A DNA stretch of 64,000 nucleotides from Primulina eburnea. Lineage: Eukaryota > Streptophyta > Magnoliopsida > Lamiales > Gesneriaceae. The DNA is taken from contig NW_027331430.1 in the NCBI RefSeq assembly GCF_022965805.1, positions 124,001 through 188,000 of the forward strand. The letters run 5' to 3'. Under the pieces are notes generated by a model. The model was not told the origin of the DNA. It saw only the letters and a list, made by a program, of their open reading frames with translations, and ran no database searches. Shown piece by piece: positions 21,538 to 32,263 of this stretch. Numbering within the stretch: the stretch's first letter is position 1; every line of letters starts with the position of its first letter. The position numbers and the translations under genes were made by a program.

Positions 21538-21580
21538 CGATGTTATAATCTGAGTGTTGCAACATCTAACCTACAACATC
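21538..21580. repeat. Quasi-palindromic half-site module before the polypurine tracts
   Basis: CGATGTTAT, spacer, core GTGTTGCAACATC, 6 nt, ACAACATC. Confidence 0.7.
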
Positions 21581-21612
21581 TAACTTGCAAATTTTACTGG
21601 GTTTGTTTTTCA

Positions 21613-21696
21613 GGGGGAGTCAACAACTGGTTGACTAATCCAGGGGGAGTTACCATTTTTACTGGTTTTGTCCAGAAAGGCAAAAAAGGGAGAGAT
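21613..21696 (+). other. Polypurine tract cluster
   Basis: CAGGGGGAGT occurs twice (about 21613 and 21643), and the tract AAAAAAGGGAGAGAT directly abuts the 3' LTR. Multiple PPTs are a known Sirevirus trait; the last one would prime plus-strand synthesis. Confidence 0.85.
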
Positions 21697-22481
21697 TGAA
21701 AGGAATTTTATTCCTTGATTTATTCCTTGATATATTTTCCTTATCAATTACTTTCCTTTTGATAATATCCTTAGTATTTTTGCCTTTCTGGAGTATGATT
21801 TCGTGTGGACTCAAAAGACTCAAGATATTATCTATAAGATATATTATCCTTATTTTCAATAGAGTTTGTTTCCTAATGAAATTGGTTTTCCATGTTTAAT
21901 AGGAAAAAGGATGACGTGGGTATAAATAAGAGGAGAAGATATTGAACTCGGTGCGTGTGTTTTTTGGGAGTGAGAGACGAATTGATACGCAGAGACGTTT
22001 TCCGAGAATAGCAAATCTCGTGTCGTTGAAAGCTTGTTGCTGTGAAGTGCTGACAACATCTGAAGACAACACCTAATCACTGTTTTGATTAGAGTGTTGA
22101 GTTTTGAAGATTTTTCACTTCTCAGTTGATGCATCCCATATTGTTTTGATTATACGGTTTGTTAGAGGTTTAGGATGCAATTTGTTACTCACCTTTTTAA
22201 GGGAGTTGTTTTATTTTTCACTAGTATTGGTTTTTGTAAACTTACAAGTTTTTCTAGTGAATTATTTTGCCCTAAGGCATCGCACAAGTATTTTATACTT
22301 GTGCATAATTAACTGACTCGTCTCTCGTATTACTATTGTTCCAGTTACATGTTAGTGTGTTAAAAGTATAATTTCCGCTGCATGTTGTCGTGGGTGTTAC
22401 AACACCGACGAACAACACCTACATTCTGATACACACAACATTCACCCTCGTCACGTTCACACTGTGGAAACTCAACTTTCA
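21697..22481 (+). repeat. 3' LTR of the Sirevirus-like element
   Basis: Matches 12552-13335 with about a dozen differences and contains both half-site modules (22032-22073, 22381-22419). The TATTA duplication follows at 22482-22486. Confidence 0.92.
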
Positions 22482-22486
22482 TATTA

Positions 22487-23427
22487 CATTGATACTAATT
22501 ATATATTAACACGTGGAATAAATAATTTATAAATTCATAATGCATTTCAATTATAAATATCGTCTTTTTTATTCGGTTATTTATTATGTATGTCGATTTA
22601 TACTGTGACTAACTCGTTTTAAAGGTCAAATACTTATTTATTTTGTTAGATGGATATTATATTTTGGTCACTCATAAAAACTACCAAAAATATTATTTTT
22701 TTATTGCAAATCTGAACATGGTTGATCCGTCTCACGATTAAAGATATGTGATATCGTTTCACAAAAGACCTACTCGTACGTTACGTTAAAATGTTCGACG
22801 ACAAGTAGTTACATTTCGTTTAGTCAGCGAATTTGTAATCTTCCTTCTGTATTGTAACTCTCCAGAAAACTCCATTCCAGAATTAATAAGAAAGCTTAAT
22901 TTTGTTTATATTAATTTAATGAATTTTTGATAGACCTGAATTTTGAAAATTACAAAACGAATTGAGGAGTTTCTAACTAAATTTTAATAGTTATATTTTA
23001 AAAATAATAAAATTATGGTTACATAAGTTATTATAAAGCTGGTGGTTATAAATAACAGTGGAAATAATATCAAATTAATAGCATAATTAAATTAGAATTA
23101 GAGTTTAAGTTAACAAATTTTAACACCATATTTTTGTTATTATTTTGAATTTTTGTTAGAATATGAGTTCTCGTACAATTCACACTTAATACATGCTGTG
23201 AACTGAAATATAGCCTATGTTTTGAACTAAACCTGTTTGTTCTTTTATTTCCTTCAACAAAATGATCAAATAAAGCAGCTTAGATTGAACAAAAATTCCA
23301 CTATACATTAGGTGGGAGACAATGAGTTAACTCCTTCTTCTTCTTTAATGGAGAACAAAAAGAAAAGGTTGGAAAGGCCATGGATGACTTTGTACATAGG
23401 AAGGACGTTTTGGCACGGTCCAAAACC
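22487..23427. other. AT-rich intergenic region
   Basis: No gene seen. It contains the decayed foldback remnant annotated at 22640-22790, and its last part would be the 3' UTR region of the aspartic protease gene. Confidence 0.6.
22640..22790. mobile_element. Decayed foldback (MITE-like) remnant
   Basis: Matches the better-preserved copy at 51448-51627 in landmarks (GGTCACTCATAAAAACT, GTTGATCCGTCTCAC, CACAAAAGACCTACTC). One end is lost. Confidence 0.5.
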
Positions 23428-26400
23428 TCAGAATAACAAAGGAGTTTCTGAACTTTGAGGCAGGGCACAGTCTGATCGAACCCAACCAATTTTCTCGTTC
23501 ACGTTGTCATAAACAAATAGACGACCACGCATTGAGATATCTGTCAATACAAAGAGAAAGTAGAGTAACTGATGATGAGCCAAATGAGGAAATTGTGTTC
23601 TATTCGATCAATTATGTTGATACTCGCACTTCTATTTGATAGTTCATACCTCCAAGAATGAATGTGGATCCATCGTGCAATTTCCGACCATTAAGGATGC
23701 CCAAACACACATTACCAATGCTCTGCACAAGCAAAAAGTCTTGTATTCATTTTGTAGTGCTAGAGTGTGTCTTTTAAAACTAATAATATGCAAGGAAATA
23801 CTCACGTGTCTCACTAAGTAGCCTTCAGGAGGAATCTGAAGCTTTTTGGTCACAGCCCACCAATTGCTTCGGAATTCAAGGTTTAAAGGTTTGAAGAACT
23901 GCGCAATGTCTTCGATAGATCTAAAAAAGATGGAAAGTTTTAGAACCTATTCAATAAGAGTTACATTTGCTCGAAATTAGATGTATAATCACTTTCATGC
24001 AACCAGTGATCCCAGTTCACAATATTCACAAGAAAAGAAACTTCCATCAATTGGAAGCAAGTTAAAGTGAGACTATACAGTTCCAACTTTTTCTATTATA
24101 CCTCAAGGGGGCCTTGGCTTGCCAGCATACGGGTAAAAACGAGTCTGACATGTTACACACAAGGCTTTCACTGGAAATATCATCAAGCTGCAATCAAGAG
24201 TTAATGTTAAAAACAATTTATACAGTGCTGAAGGACAGTTATGATTAAAATTCTTCTAAGAATAACCTGTTTACTTACGAAAGAGACTAGATCATTGTAT
24301 GCTCCTTCTGTAAAGTAAGTATATGTGCTCCCGGTGTCAAAAACTAGACTTCCTTGTCCATTCCCGTCGTTGCCAAATCTAATCTGCCTTCTTCCATAAC
24401 TGATTTTTACGGTTTCCGTCCGATAAGCATTGCTGGACCATAAAATGCATTTGGGCTGTAAAAATCTGAATCTCTCTTGAATGTAACAGAGAAAAATCAA
24501 GAAAATGGTGAAACTATTTACTATAATACCGTTCAAGCAAAAATAATCCCAAAGAGACAGGAAAAAAAAGACCAATTTACTGAACATTGAAACTCTTGAA
24601 CAGTTTAAACTGTAATAACCGTAACTCCCTATCTGTCTAATGCCACGAGACTAACTGAAACTCTTCCATCCCACATGTTCTCTCGCATTTTCTGCAAAAC
24701 GTTCTTCCATAATGTGGAATACTCTACTGAAAAGATTCAGCAGCTAACTGGTTATAATGACATTTGACATCAAAATATTAAACATGAAAAAAAGAAAATA
24801 TTGGCATCTTGAAAATCCTACTCACAGAACGTTGCTGTGAAGCATGGGGACCCAGGAAATCTGCTGATGCGGAACAAAATCATCACCAAAGAACAAATAA
24901 CCACCACCATTAGCACTAGTCGCAAGGCAGTGTCCTATGACATTCTTTATTATTCCTTGGCGAGCCAGTTGAGAAGGCAAGCTAATTTTGGCCTTGCTAA
25001 GTCCAAGAATTCCATCTGTCTTCCCCAGTGTGTGTAAAAGCATACCTTGCTGGTCATATGCACAACTACGTAATAAACTAAAAGAAAATAAACATCGAGA
25101 TCAGTAAGTGGCATACAAAGAGTTCTACCCGGGCCGCCAAAAGATTTCATTACCCAAAAACTACTTTTGAATGAGCCAAGGAACCATTAGCAATGTTTAG
25201 ATAAAGTTCATCCCTAGCAAGAACTCCCATGGAGGAGCTATGGTCTGCATATTCTATCGCATAATCACATTGGTGGCAAGTGTCACAGTATTTGGTTCTT
25301 TGACTCCCTTGAACTTCAAAGCAGTAAGAATCCCTATGCGGTATAATGTTAGCTTCGGCCGGCTTATAAAAAGGGTGTGCTCCCTGGATAACATATTTCA
25401 AGCAGAGTTTCATGATTACCATACCATAAGCAGTAAAGGGCATATAAAACAAAGTCCAATGGACCCCATTTCTATAACACAACAGGCATAGTCTTATAGA
25501 TATTTTCCAACATCGTTGAGCCATACATAAAATATATGATCTGTTCGAGCATTTTCTAATGCATGATGGACAGAGCTTCATCATCATCGTTCATTGAATG
25601 AAACAAGCAAAAACTACTGCCACTGCAAAAACATCTGTCTTGCACATTAAAATGCTATCTTTCTAAAATGAATCTACCTTACTGTTTTTCGGCTCTCCTT
25701 TATTTTGTGTTATGGTTGTAATTATACAAGTGATAATAGTGGTAGAAGTGCCAGCACACAAATGCTATAATAACACGTGCAGTATATATGTGAGACAGAG
25801 ACTGCATAATAGTGATACAAACCACAGGCTGTGCATAAAATTGTTTAAGCCATAGGCATTACCTTGGCGCAGCTGGTACACGGGGCATCACATTGAATCC
25901 ATGTTAAGTCACTCCCAGTATCAATATCAAGAAAATAAGGCCTTGGAGGACTCCCAAAATGCAAATACGTGTAATACAGCCTGTGTAATATGATTTTAAA
26001 ATCGTAAATTGCATATTTTCACCACGAGATCATCACCCCAACCCCAATATCAAAATTTGTCCCTCTTAATGTACTAAAACAGAATTTGTTCTGCAGCCAA
26101 ATGCATGCATCTATTTCACACTTGAGAGCTACTAGATTGGTTCAAAGCTAATAATATAGGGAGATCTTAACAACTTAGGAAAAATACGCAAACAAAAGAA
26201 TATCCATTCCTTAAATCCATCATTACTAATATCAGAAAAAATTTCAGAAAAACAACGAGCCAAATTAAACATACCCGTCAGGATAAATGTTACCCTTAAC
26301 AGGCACCACACTGGAAGCATCAACTTTCGACGCAACCGATACCAATTTCCCATCTTCAAAGGTCGTTAAAACCGGGCGAGATTCCGAGTCCACAAATCTT

Positions 26401-26792
26401 CCAATCTTAAGTTCAACTTCCCCCGACAAATTTTTCCGATACAATGGGAAAAGAAACGTGCTTTGCGACCCATTATTTTCACGACGATCATCATCACCAT
26501 TTTCAAACCGTAATTCGAAAAGGGTCTCTGCAGAAAGAGAAACCCAGAGATATCCCCAGAATCGGGAGAACACTTTTTGAGCTTTTGTAAAAGAATTTTT
26601 GGGCAGAAAAGGTACGATTTTGGGAGGAGGCTAGCGGTGGACTATTAACAGGAGGAGTTGGTGTTTGATCTTCGTTAGATTAGATAGTGTGCAAGCAGTA
26701 ATAGTTTTGCCCAAAGAGGGGTTGTCCGGCGGAGGCAACGTGATTATCACCACGCCCGTTAGCTGAGGCGAAGGATTATGACTCACCTCCAT
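23428..26792 (-). pseudogene. A1 aspartic protease (At1g49050/APCB1-like), nine exons, three frameshifts
   Basis: Minus-strand exons: 26275-26792, 25863-25980, 25154-25383, 24826-25065, 24279-24455, 24102-24187, 23806-23920, 23650-23722, 23428-23540, all with GT-AG introns and matching phases. Exon 1 starts MEVSHNPSPQLTGVVIITLP, then a hydrophobic anchor (about 26545-26600). Active-site motifs are both present: DIDTGSDLTW in exon 2 and FDTGSTYTYF in exon 5. The end (GDISMRGRLFVYDN, KIGWVRSDC) is typical of plant pepsin-like proteases. Two compensating one-base shifts lie in exon 1 (about 26665-26685 and 26540-26550) and one in exon 5 (about 24415-24430, after NAFYGPAM). The exon 1 shifts recur in the copy at 49 kb. 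The family cleaves peptides; APCB1 processes a BAG co-chaperone. As read it is a pseudogene, unless the indels are sequence errors. Confidence 0.78.
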
Positions 26793-26862
26793 TATCGCCT
26801 ACTGCGTGCTTACGATTGCGTGATTCTCTCTGGTTTTCACCTCGCAGAAGAGGTGAAGAAGG
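26793..26862 (-). promoter_or_regulatory. 5' UTR/promoter remnant of the aspartic protease gene
   Basis: 70 bp upstream of the ATG is shared with 49708-49777. Beyond it the sequence is cut by the 2.2-kb insertion, which separates the gene from its former upstream region, now at 29046 onwards. Confidence 0.6.
26854..26862. repeat. 9-bp target duplication TGAAGAAGG (left)
   Basis: Repeated at 29046-29054. The copy at 49769-49777 has a single TGAAGAAGG with the two flanks joined. Confidence 0.75.
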
Positions 26863-27289
26863 GGGAAAATGAGGAAAACGGGAGCGATGGAAGTATTTAT
26901 TAAGAAAAAGGGATTGAATGTAATTTTACTTTTTTATCCTTTATTTTAAATTTGTTTAAAAACTAATTTTGTGATTAGAATATTTAAATATTTATTTTAT
27001 TTTTTTATATAATATAATTTAATTTATAATTTAATTAAATAAAAATAATTTATAATCCCATCCTTTTTCCGCGACCCACTCTTTCTCATCTCAATCCAAG
27101 ATTTTTTTTTTCCTCATCTGCTGTTGCTGCACACTCAAACCATCTTCCATCTTGCATCATTGTTCTGGTTTTTTGCTAAGAATTAACGATGAGTCTAAAA
27201 AATATTCATCTGCAAGAAATTCAACGAGAAAATCACGTATTAATAAGAAATTTATTTTGAAATTTGAATTTGTTATCGAAGTTAGATTT

Positions 27290-27445
27290 GGGTCGAGCAC
27301 TGGGTCGAGCTCTTCGTGAAGAGGAAGAGCTCGACCGTGAGCAGCAGCTTAGCTGCTGCTCTCGGGAAAGCTCTTCCCCAAGAGCACGACCCAAACCCAA
27401 TTGGGTTGTGCTTGGGTCGTGCTGACCCAAGAAGAGCACGACCCA
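27290..27445. repeat. Inverted-repeat cluster of GGGTCGAGC / GAGCACGACCC motifs
   Basis: Direct and inverted copies of GGGTCGTGCT / GGGTCGAGCTCTTC around a central AGCAGCAGCTTAGCTGCTGCT palindrome (about 27338-27360). The transcript could fold strongly. Confidence 0.7.
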
Positions 27446-27944
27446 ATAACTAGGCAAATAATTTTTTTACTAAAAAAATCAGGTTAATTTTCTTAAAAAA
27501 TTATTATTTCATTATTGTTTAATGTATATCAATGTATAATTTATGTTTGTTTTTTCATTGCAGCGGTGAATGTGAAGTTTACTGTTTAGCGACAGCAAGT
27601 TATACCATGTTTAGGGAAAATGCCTATCAATTGAACGATCAGAAGATTGAAGAATCTAGGCATTATTGTTGTTGTTGTATTTGTGATAAATTATGGTCGT
27701 TGGATTAAAACATTTATATGATAGTTGGATTAAAACATTTATATGATATTTTACATTGATTTTTAGTTAATTTATGTGATATTTTTTTACTACATTCAAT
27801 CTAATAACGATCTCATACAAAAAATATATTTAGAGAATGATTCATGAATTGATCAATTATATAACATCATAAAAAATGAAAGCAAGTTGTGATTTGAATT
27901 GTATTAGGATTATTGTTTCTAATCACACAAATTGTAGCTCTTTG

Positions 27945-28190
27945 ACTCGACCCACTCAACCCAAAATTGGGTTGAGTGGGTTGCGCCACACAACCCACAC
28001 ATATAGACGCAACCCACTCAACCCAAAATTGTGTTGAGTGGGTTGCATTTTGGGTTGAGTGGGTTGCGCCACACATATAGGCGCAACCCACTCAACCCAA
28101 AATTGTGTTGAGTGGGTGGCGCCACACAATATATGTGTGGCACGACCCACTCAACCCAAAATTGGGTTGAGTGGGTCGCGCCACACAATA
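27945..28190. repeat. Tandem inverted repeats of ACCCACTCAACCCAAAATT
   Basis: Four or five palindromic units, each ACCCACTCAACCCAAAATT plus its complement, separated by GCGCCACACA and TATATGTGTGG-type linkers. A weaker related array of CACTCGACCC follows at 28510-28675. Confidence 0.85.
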
Positions 28191-29045
28191 TACTCAATTT
28201 TTGGGTAGAGTAGTTTAATTTGAATCGAGTCTTACATGTTATGAGTTTTTTAGGTTCTATTATTATGAAATTTGTTAAAAATTTTATTGGAATTAAAAAT
28301 TTGTTAAGAATTTTAGTCGAGCATAAATTCAACCCGATAAGAGATACATTCGTCTAATATTGTTATGAAATTTTAACCAACACACTTAAATTATAATATA
28401 TAACTCATATTAAAATGTTTACACAAATAAATTTTTTATATATATTTACGTTCTAATCATATATAGAATGACTTATGTATTATGAAATGATCAAAATTCA
28501 AAATCTCTCTACCACTCGACCCAAACTCGACCCAAACCCTAAACCCTAAACCAAACCCCAAACACCACCACTCGACCCACTCGACCCAACAATTTACCAC
28601 CCACTCGACCCAAACTTAAAATTTAAAGAACAATCTTGTCCACTCCACCCACTCACCATCCCCTCGACCCAAAATTAAAAATTCAACTCAAACACATTAC
28701 ATATTAGTAAAATCAAATCGATAGCCTTTAAATTCAAACAAATTACATTTAATTCAAATGATTTTTTACGTCAGGAACACAAAAATAACTTAAACCTGAA
28801 TCGATTATTTTGCTGGGAAGAATATATAAATGAAACATGAAATCGCCGATATCAATAAAAAAATATTTTTAAAAAAATAAAATATAAATAACTAATTAAT
28901 TAATGAACTAATAAATGATCTCACTTAACTTAATAAATGAACTCACCTACCTAACAACAGTCAACTCCCTTTCTTTGATTTAAAGAAGTCAAAATCCTTT
29001 TTATTTAATTAAATTTAAAAAGAGTCATATATTTTTTATTGTCCC

Positions 29046-29586
29046 TGAAGAAGGGAACAAGAAGGGGCGACGACTTTTTGAGTTGCTCCAGTCAACGGTA
29101 AAAATTGTAGAGGAAGACTACTTGCATTGCATGCTCCAACTTATTTCATTTATTTTACGAGGAATTTTAGTTTTATTTAAAGAAATAATTCTCTCCATTG
29201 TGAAATTTTAATTAATATCATCTTTGTTTTGTTGTTCCACTAACTTCGTCATAGATGATTCAATATATATATAGAAAAAAAGATTAAAATTTTCAAAATT
29301 AAAATATACAAGACTAAAATCAATTCGGACAACATGAATAAACAAAATTGCGATTTTCTCATTATTTTAAATATTTTTGAGGATTTTAAATTAAATTATA
29401 TATTTATTTTATTGATATTTATAATTTTTATTTCACAACTTTTATCATATAATCGATCAATTTAGATGGTAAAAATGTTATTATACTAGTTATTTGAGAT
29501 CGCCGGGTGAGCTTTTTTCCGCTATTATCTGAAATCGCCATGTGAGGATCTTTAATATTCGGATTCTAACAAAAAAAACTATCAAT

Positions 29587-29636
<50 letters not shown>

Positions 29637-29675
29637 TTATCGACATATCATATCTTTATCTGGATCTTTAATATT
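29046..29675. other. Former upstream flank of the aspartic protease gene; AT-rich
   Basis: 29046-29215 matches 49769-49935. 29560-29675 contains an (AT)n tract (29591-29635) and GGATCTTTAATATTCGG, also found at about 50020 and 50070. No gene seen. Confidence 0.65.
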
Positions 29676-30194
29676 CGGCATTGTTTGATGCTTGTGATCA
29701 GTTACAATGGCCAAGGGACATCCCTATGAATGAAAGATCATGTCTTTTCATTTGAAAATCATAAAATGCATGATTATTTGAAAATAAAAATAAAAACACT
29801 TTTACACATAACATCATAAGCATATTCTCCTTCTTCCTTTCTTCAACAAGAGAGAGTTCATCCATTTCTTTGTGAAAGAACTTGAATATTTGAGTGCTCA
29901 TTATTCAAGTGTTGTAGTTGTATCTTGGGAGAAGATTGCCACAAACTCTAGCACATTGTGAGGGCAAATTCTTCTTAAGGAGAAAGTGTTCAACACTTGC
30001 CTCTACAAAGTTATTTCCATTGTTTTCTTCTTGTTTCTCCCTCATATTTGAATACCCAAACAACAATCTTAAGAAGAATTTTGGATTTTGATCGTTTGCA
30101 AGAAGAACTATCAATGGCATCAACATCTACAACACCACATGCCACCATTGCACAAGGAGAGAAACCGGAGAAGTTTTCTGGTGCGGATTTCAAG

Positions 30195-30199
30195 AGATG
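30195..30199. repeat. Target-site duplication of solo LTR B (left), AGATG
   Basis: Repeated at 32259-32263. Removing the LTR and one copy restores the gag reading frame. Confidence 0.92.
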
Positions 30200-30328
30200 T
30201 GTAATGCCCAAGATTAATCACTGCAATTAACGATGAATGATTTATCATTTCATGTGATTATGACGGGATTAATCGGGACACCGAGAAATGTATTCAGAAA
30301 TAAAATTATGAAAGATAGGAGCATGCCA

Positions 30329-30541
30329 GACCGCACCCGCGGTAAGGGGAGGACCGCACCCGCGGCGGTGCTACGGGAATTTGAAAGAATCGATACCGAA
30401 GGGTGACCGCACCCGCGGTGTTAACATTACCGCACCCGCGGTCTCGACAGGTACCGCACCCGCGGTCTAAGCTTTCGGGAAAAAGAAAGGATAGACATTG
30501 CATGAGCGCACCCGCGCTCCTTACACTACCGCACCCGCGGT
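30329..30541. repeat. Array of ACCGCACCCGCGGT palindromes in solo LTR B
   Basis: About seven copies: near 30329, 30353, 30406, 30429, 30453, 30505 (variant GCGCACCCGCGCTC) and 30528. Each is a 5-bp stem with a 4-nt loop. The array ends about 50 bp before a TATA-like run, the same place as the different hairpin array in solo LTR A. Confidence 0.85.
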
Positions 30542-31369
30542 GCAACGTGTGTTGCGGAAATTGTGACACCTCATGACATGCATGCGTTGATATATATAGT
30601 GCTGTAATTCCTTCGAAATTCATTCAGAATTGAGGAAAAGGGTCGAAGCTTTGGCACGAGAAATCCTTACGCCTTTTGTGAAAAATCCGTCCGTCTGAAT
30701 TTGAATCCGACTTCGGTATCGAGTTCCTAGCAACGTAGGCTACAACTGGACGTAAGTTTTACTACGTTTTGACATGCTTTGAAATTATGATATTGTCAGA
30801 ATTGAATGAAACTCATATATGTTGTTCTTGATATAGTAGACATCATAGAATCGAAGTCAGATTAAGAAACGGACTCAATATGGAATGGTTATGATTTTCG
30901 GAGTAGTTTTGGAGTCGAGTTGATATCAGAATTGAGTTGTTATTGAGTAGGAGATATTAGAATTAATATCTGATTGATATAGTATGGTTGGGTATATTGA
31001 TATTATACCGTTATGCCATCGATATTGAATTAAGTTAAGTATTGAGCAGAACAGATTTGATTCGAGTGGTGTATTGATATTATACTCCTCGATATTGTTC
31101 TTGTCAGACTGAGTATTGACAGGCTTGGAGTTCGAGACTTCGACAGAGTCAGAGTATCAGAAAGAAAGGTATAAATTAATGTTGAGTTGGGATTGCACAA
31201 CTCGAGTGAGGTTTGACTCGAGTTTCCCTAAATCACATACTTTTACTTATTGCATTGATATTTGCAATTAATCAGACTTATGATTGTAGTTTATTGATTT
31301 ATAGCTACTGTGTGATAAGATTGATATTTGTAGCTTATTGATTTATAGCTACTGCATGTAATGACTGCT

Positions 31370-31620
31370 GATTCGCTAGTCATTGACTGATTTGCTTAGA
31401 TACTGACTGTATATATTGATTACTGAGTCGTTGAGTCATAGGCTGATTCGCCTAGTCACCGGCTGATTCGTCGGGTCATAGACTGATTCGTCTAAACTTA
31501 AGCTGATTCGCTTAATTACAGGCTGATTCGTCTGGTTATTGGCTGATTCGCCTAATTACTGGCTGATTCGTCAGGTTATTGACTGAGTCGTCAATTCTGT
31601 GGCTGATTCGCCCAGACACT
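31370..31620. repeat. Minisatellite of GGCTGATTCG units in solo LTR B
   Basis: About eleven degenerate tandem units of 20-24 bp with the core GGCTGATTCGYCTRR. It is not seen in the related LTRs, so it arose within this lineage or copy. Confidence 0.85.
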
Positions 31621-31917
31621 GATATATGAATTATATCGATGCCGTTTAGGAATTGATTCATTCCTATCGACTGAGATTCGATATAATACCTATATTCAGA
31701 CATCGGGATCCCTAGGATAGAGTTGAGTCGAGTCTGAGACGACGCGTTGTTTGAGTCGAGTCTGAGTCTGAGTATGATTCAGTGTTTGATATGGATTTAT
31801 GTTTCTGATTTGAGACATGTTATGAATAATCCTTATGTGCTTTCGTATATGTTTTTATATGATTGCATGTGTACATTGTTTATACTGGGATATTCATATC
31901 TCACCGGAGTTATCCGG

Positions 31918-31952
31918 CTGTTGTCTTGTTTTGTATGTGTGCATGACAACAG
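31918..31952. promoter_or_regulatory. Conserved stem-loop in solo LTR B
   Basis: CTGTTGTC pairs with GACAACAG, followed by GTGGGG. It is the counterpart of 2005-2034 and 38523-38556. Confidence 0.6.
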
Positions 31953-32258
31953 GTGGGGCTGGATCATGGTCGAGAAGAGGATGAGAGAAGACGAGTTTAG
32001 CGTGGTGATTCCGGACTTGATTCAGAGATAGGGTTAGACACTTGATATTAGCTGTTAAACCCTAGTGAATAAATGTATGTTGTACCTGACTTGTACTTTT
32101 ATACTGAGATGTATATTCATGTTTAATATGTAATTTGAGTAAATTACATTACGTTTCCGCTTTGTATTTTAAAAAAAAAAAAAATTAGACCCTGTTTTAT
32201 AATTGATTAATTAGTCCCAAACATGATTAAGAACTTGATTAGCGTCCGGGTCCCCACA

Positions 32259-32263
32259 AGATG
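32259..32263. repeat. Target-site duplication of solo LTR B (right), AGATG
   Basis: Second copy of the duplication at 30195-30199. Confidence 0.92.

Larger units (their letters stand above)
12552..22481 (+). mobile_element. Full-length Copia retrotransposon, Sirevirus (SIRE/Maximus) type
   Basis: A 9.93-kb element with two LTRs of about 785 bp, a TATTA target duplication, a PBS, gag-pol in Copia order (gag, protease, integrase, RT, RNase H), an additional ORF after pol with a plant-transposon domain, and a cluster of purine-rich GGGGGAG tracts before the 3' LTR. The extra ORF and multiple polypurine tracts are known traits of Sireviruses. The two LTRs differ at roughly a dozen positions, so insertion was fairly recent. 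Three frameshifts (about 17245, 19600, 20690) mean it is not autonomous as read. Confidence 0.92.
26863..29045. mobile_element. Putative non-autonomous Mutator-like insertion (2.18 kb)
   Basis: It is flanked by a 9-bp direct repeat and absent from the otherwise matching locus at 49.77 kb, where both flanks are contiguous. Ends are GGGAAAATGAGG and, inverted, GGGACAATAAAA (8 of 12 alike), a weak terminal repeat. The interior has no transposase but holds inverted-repeat arrays (27290-27445, 27945-28190). The alternative is that the 49-kb copy lost the segment by recombination between the 9-bp repeats. Confidence 0.55.
30200..32258 (+). mobile_element. Solo LTR B of the chromovirus family (2.06 kb)
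   Basis: Begins TGTAATGCCC and ends GGTCCCCACA, with an AGATG duplication. It shares with the LTR at 38237-40034 the block around 30665-30790 (ATCCGTCCGTCTGAATTTG, GGACGTAAGTTTTACTACG) and the stem-loop at 31918-31952. A TATA-like run (30591-30599) follows the hairpin array. It is nested in a Copia gag gene. Confidence 0.9.

Noticed and set aside
28537..28552. Telomere-like AAACCCTAAACCCTAAACC
   Set aside because: Only about two repeats inside a CCC-rich low-complexity region. It is a telobox-like motif, not a telomere.
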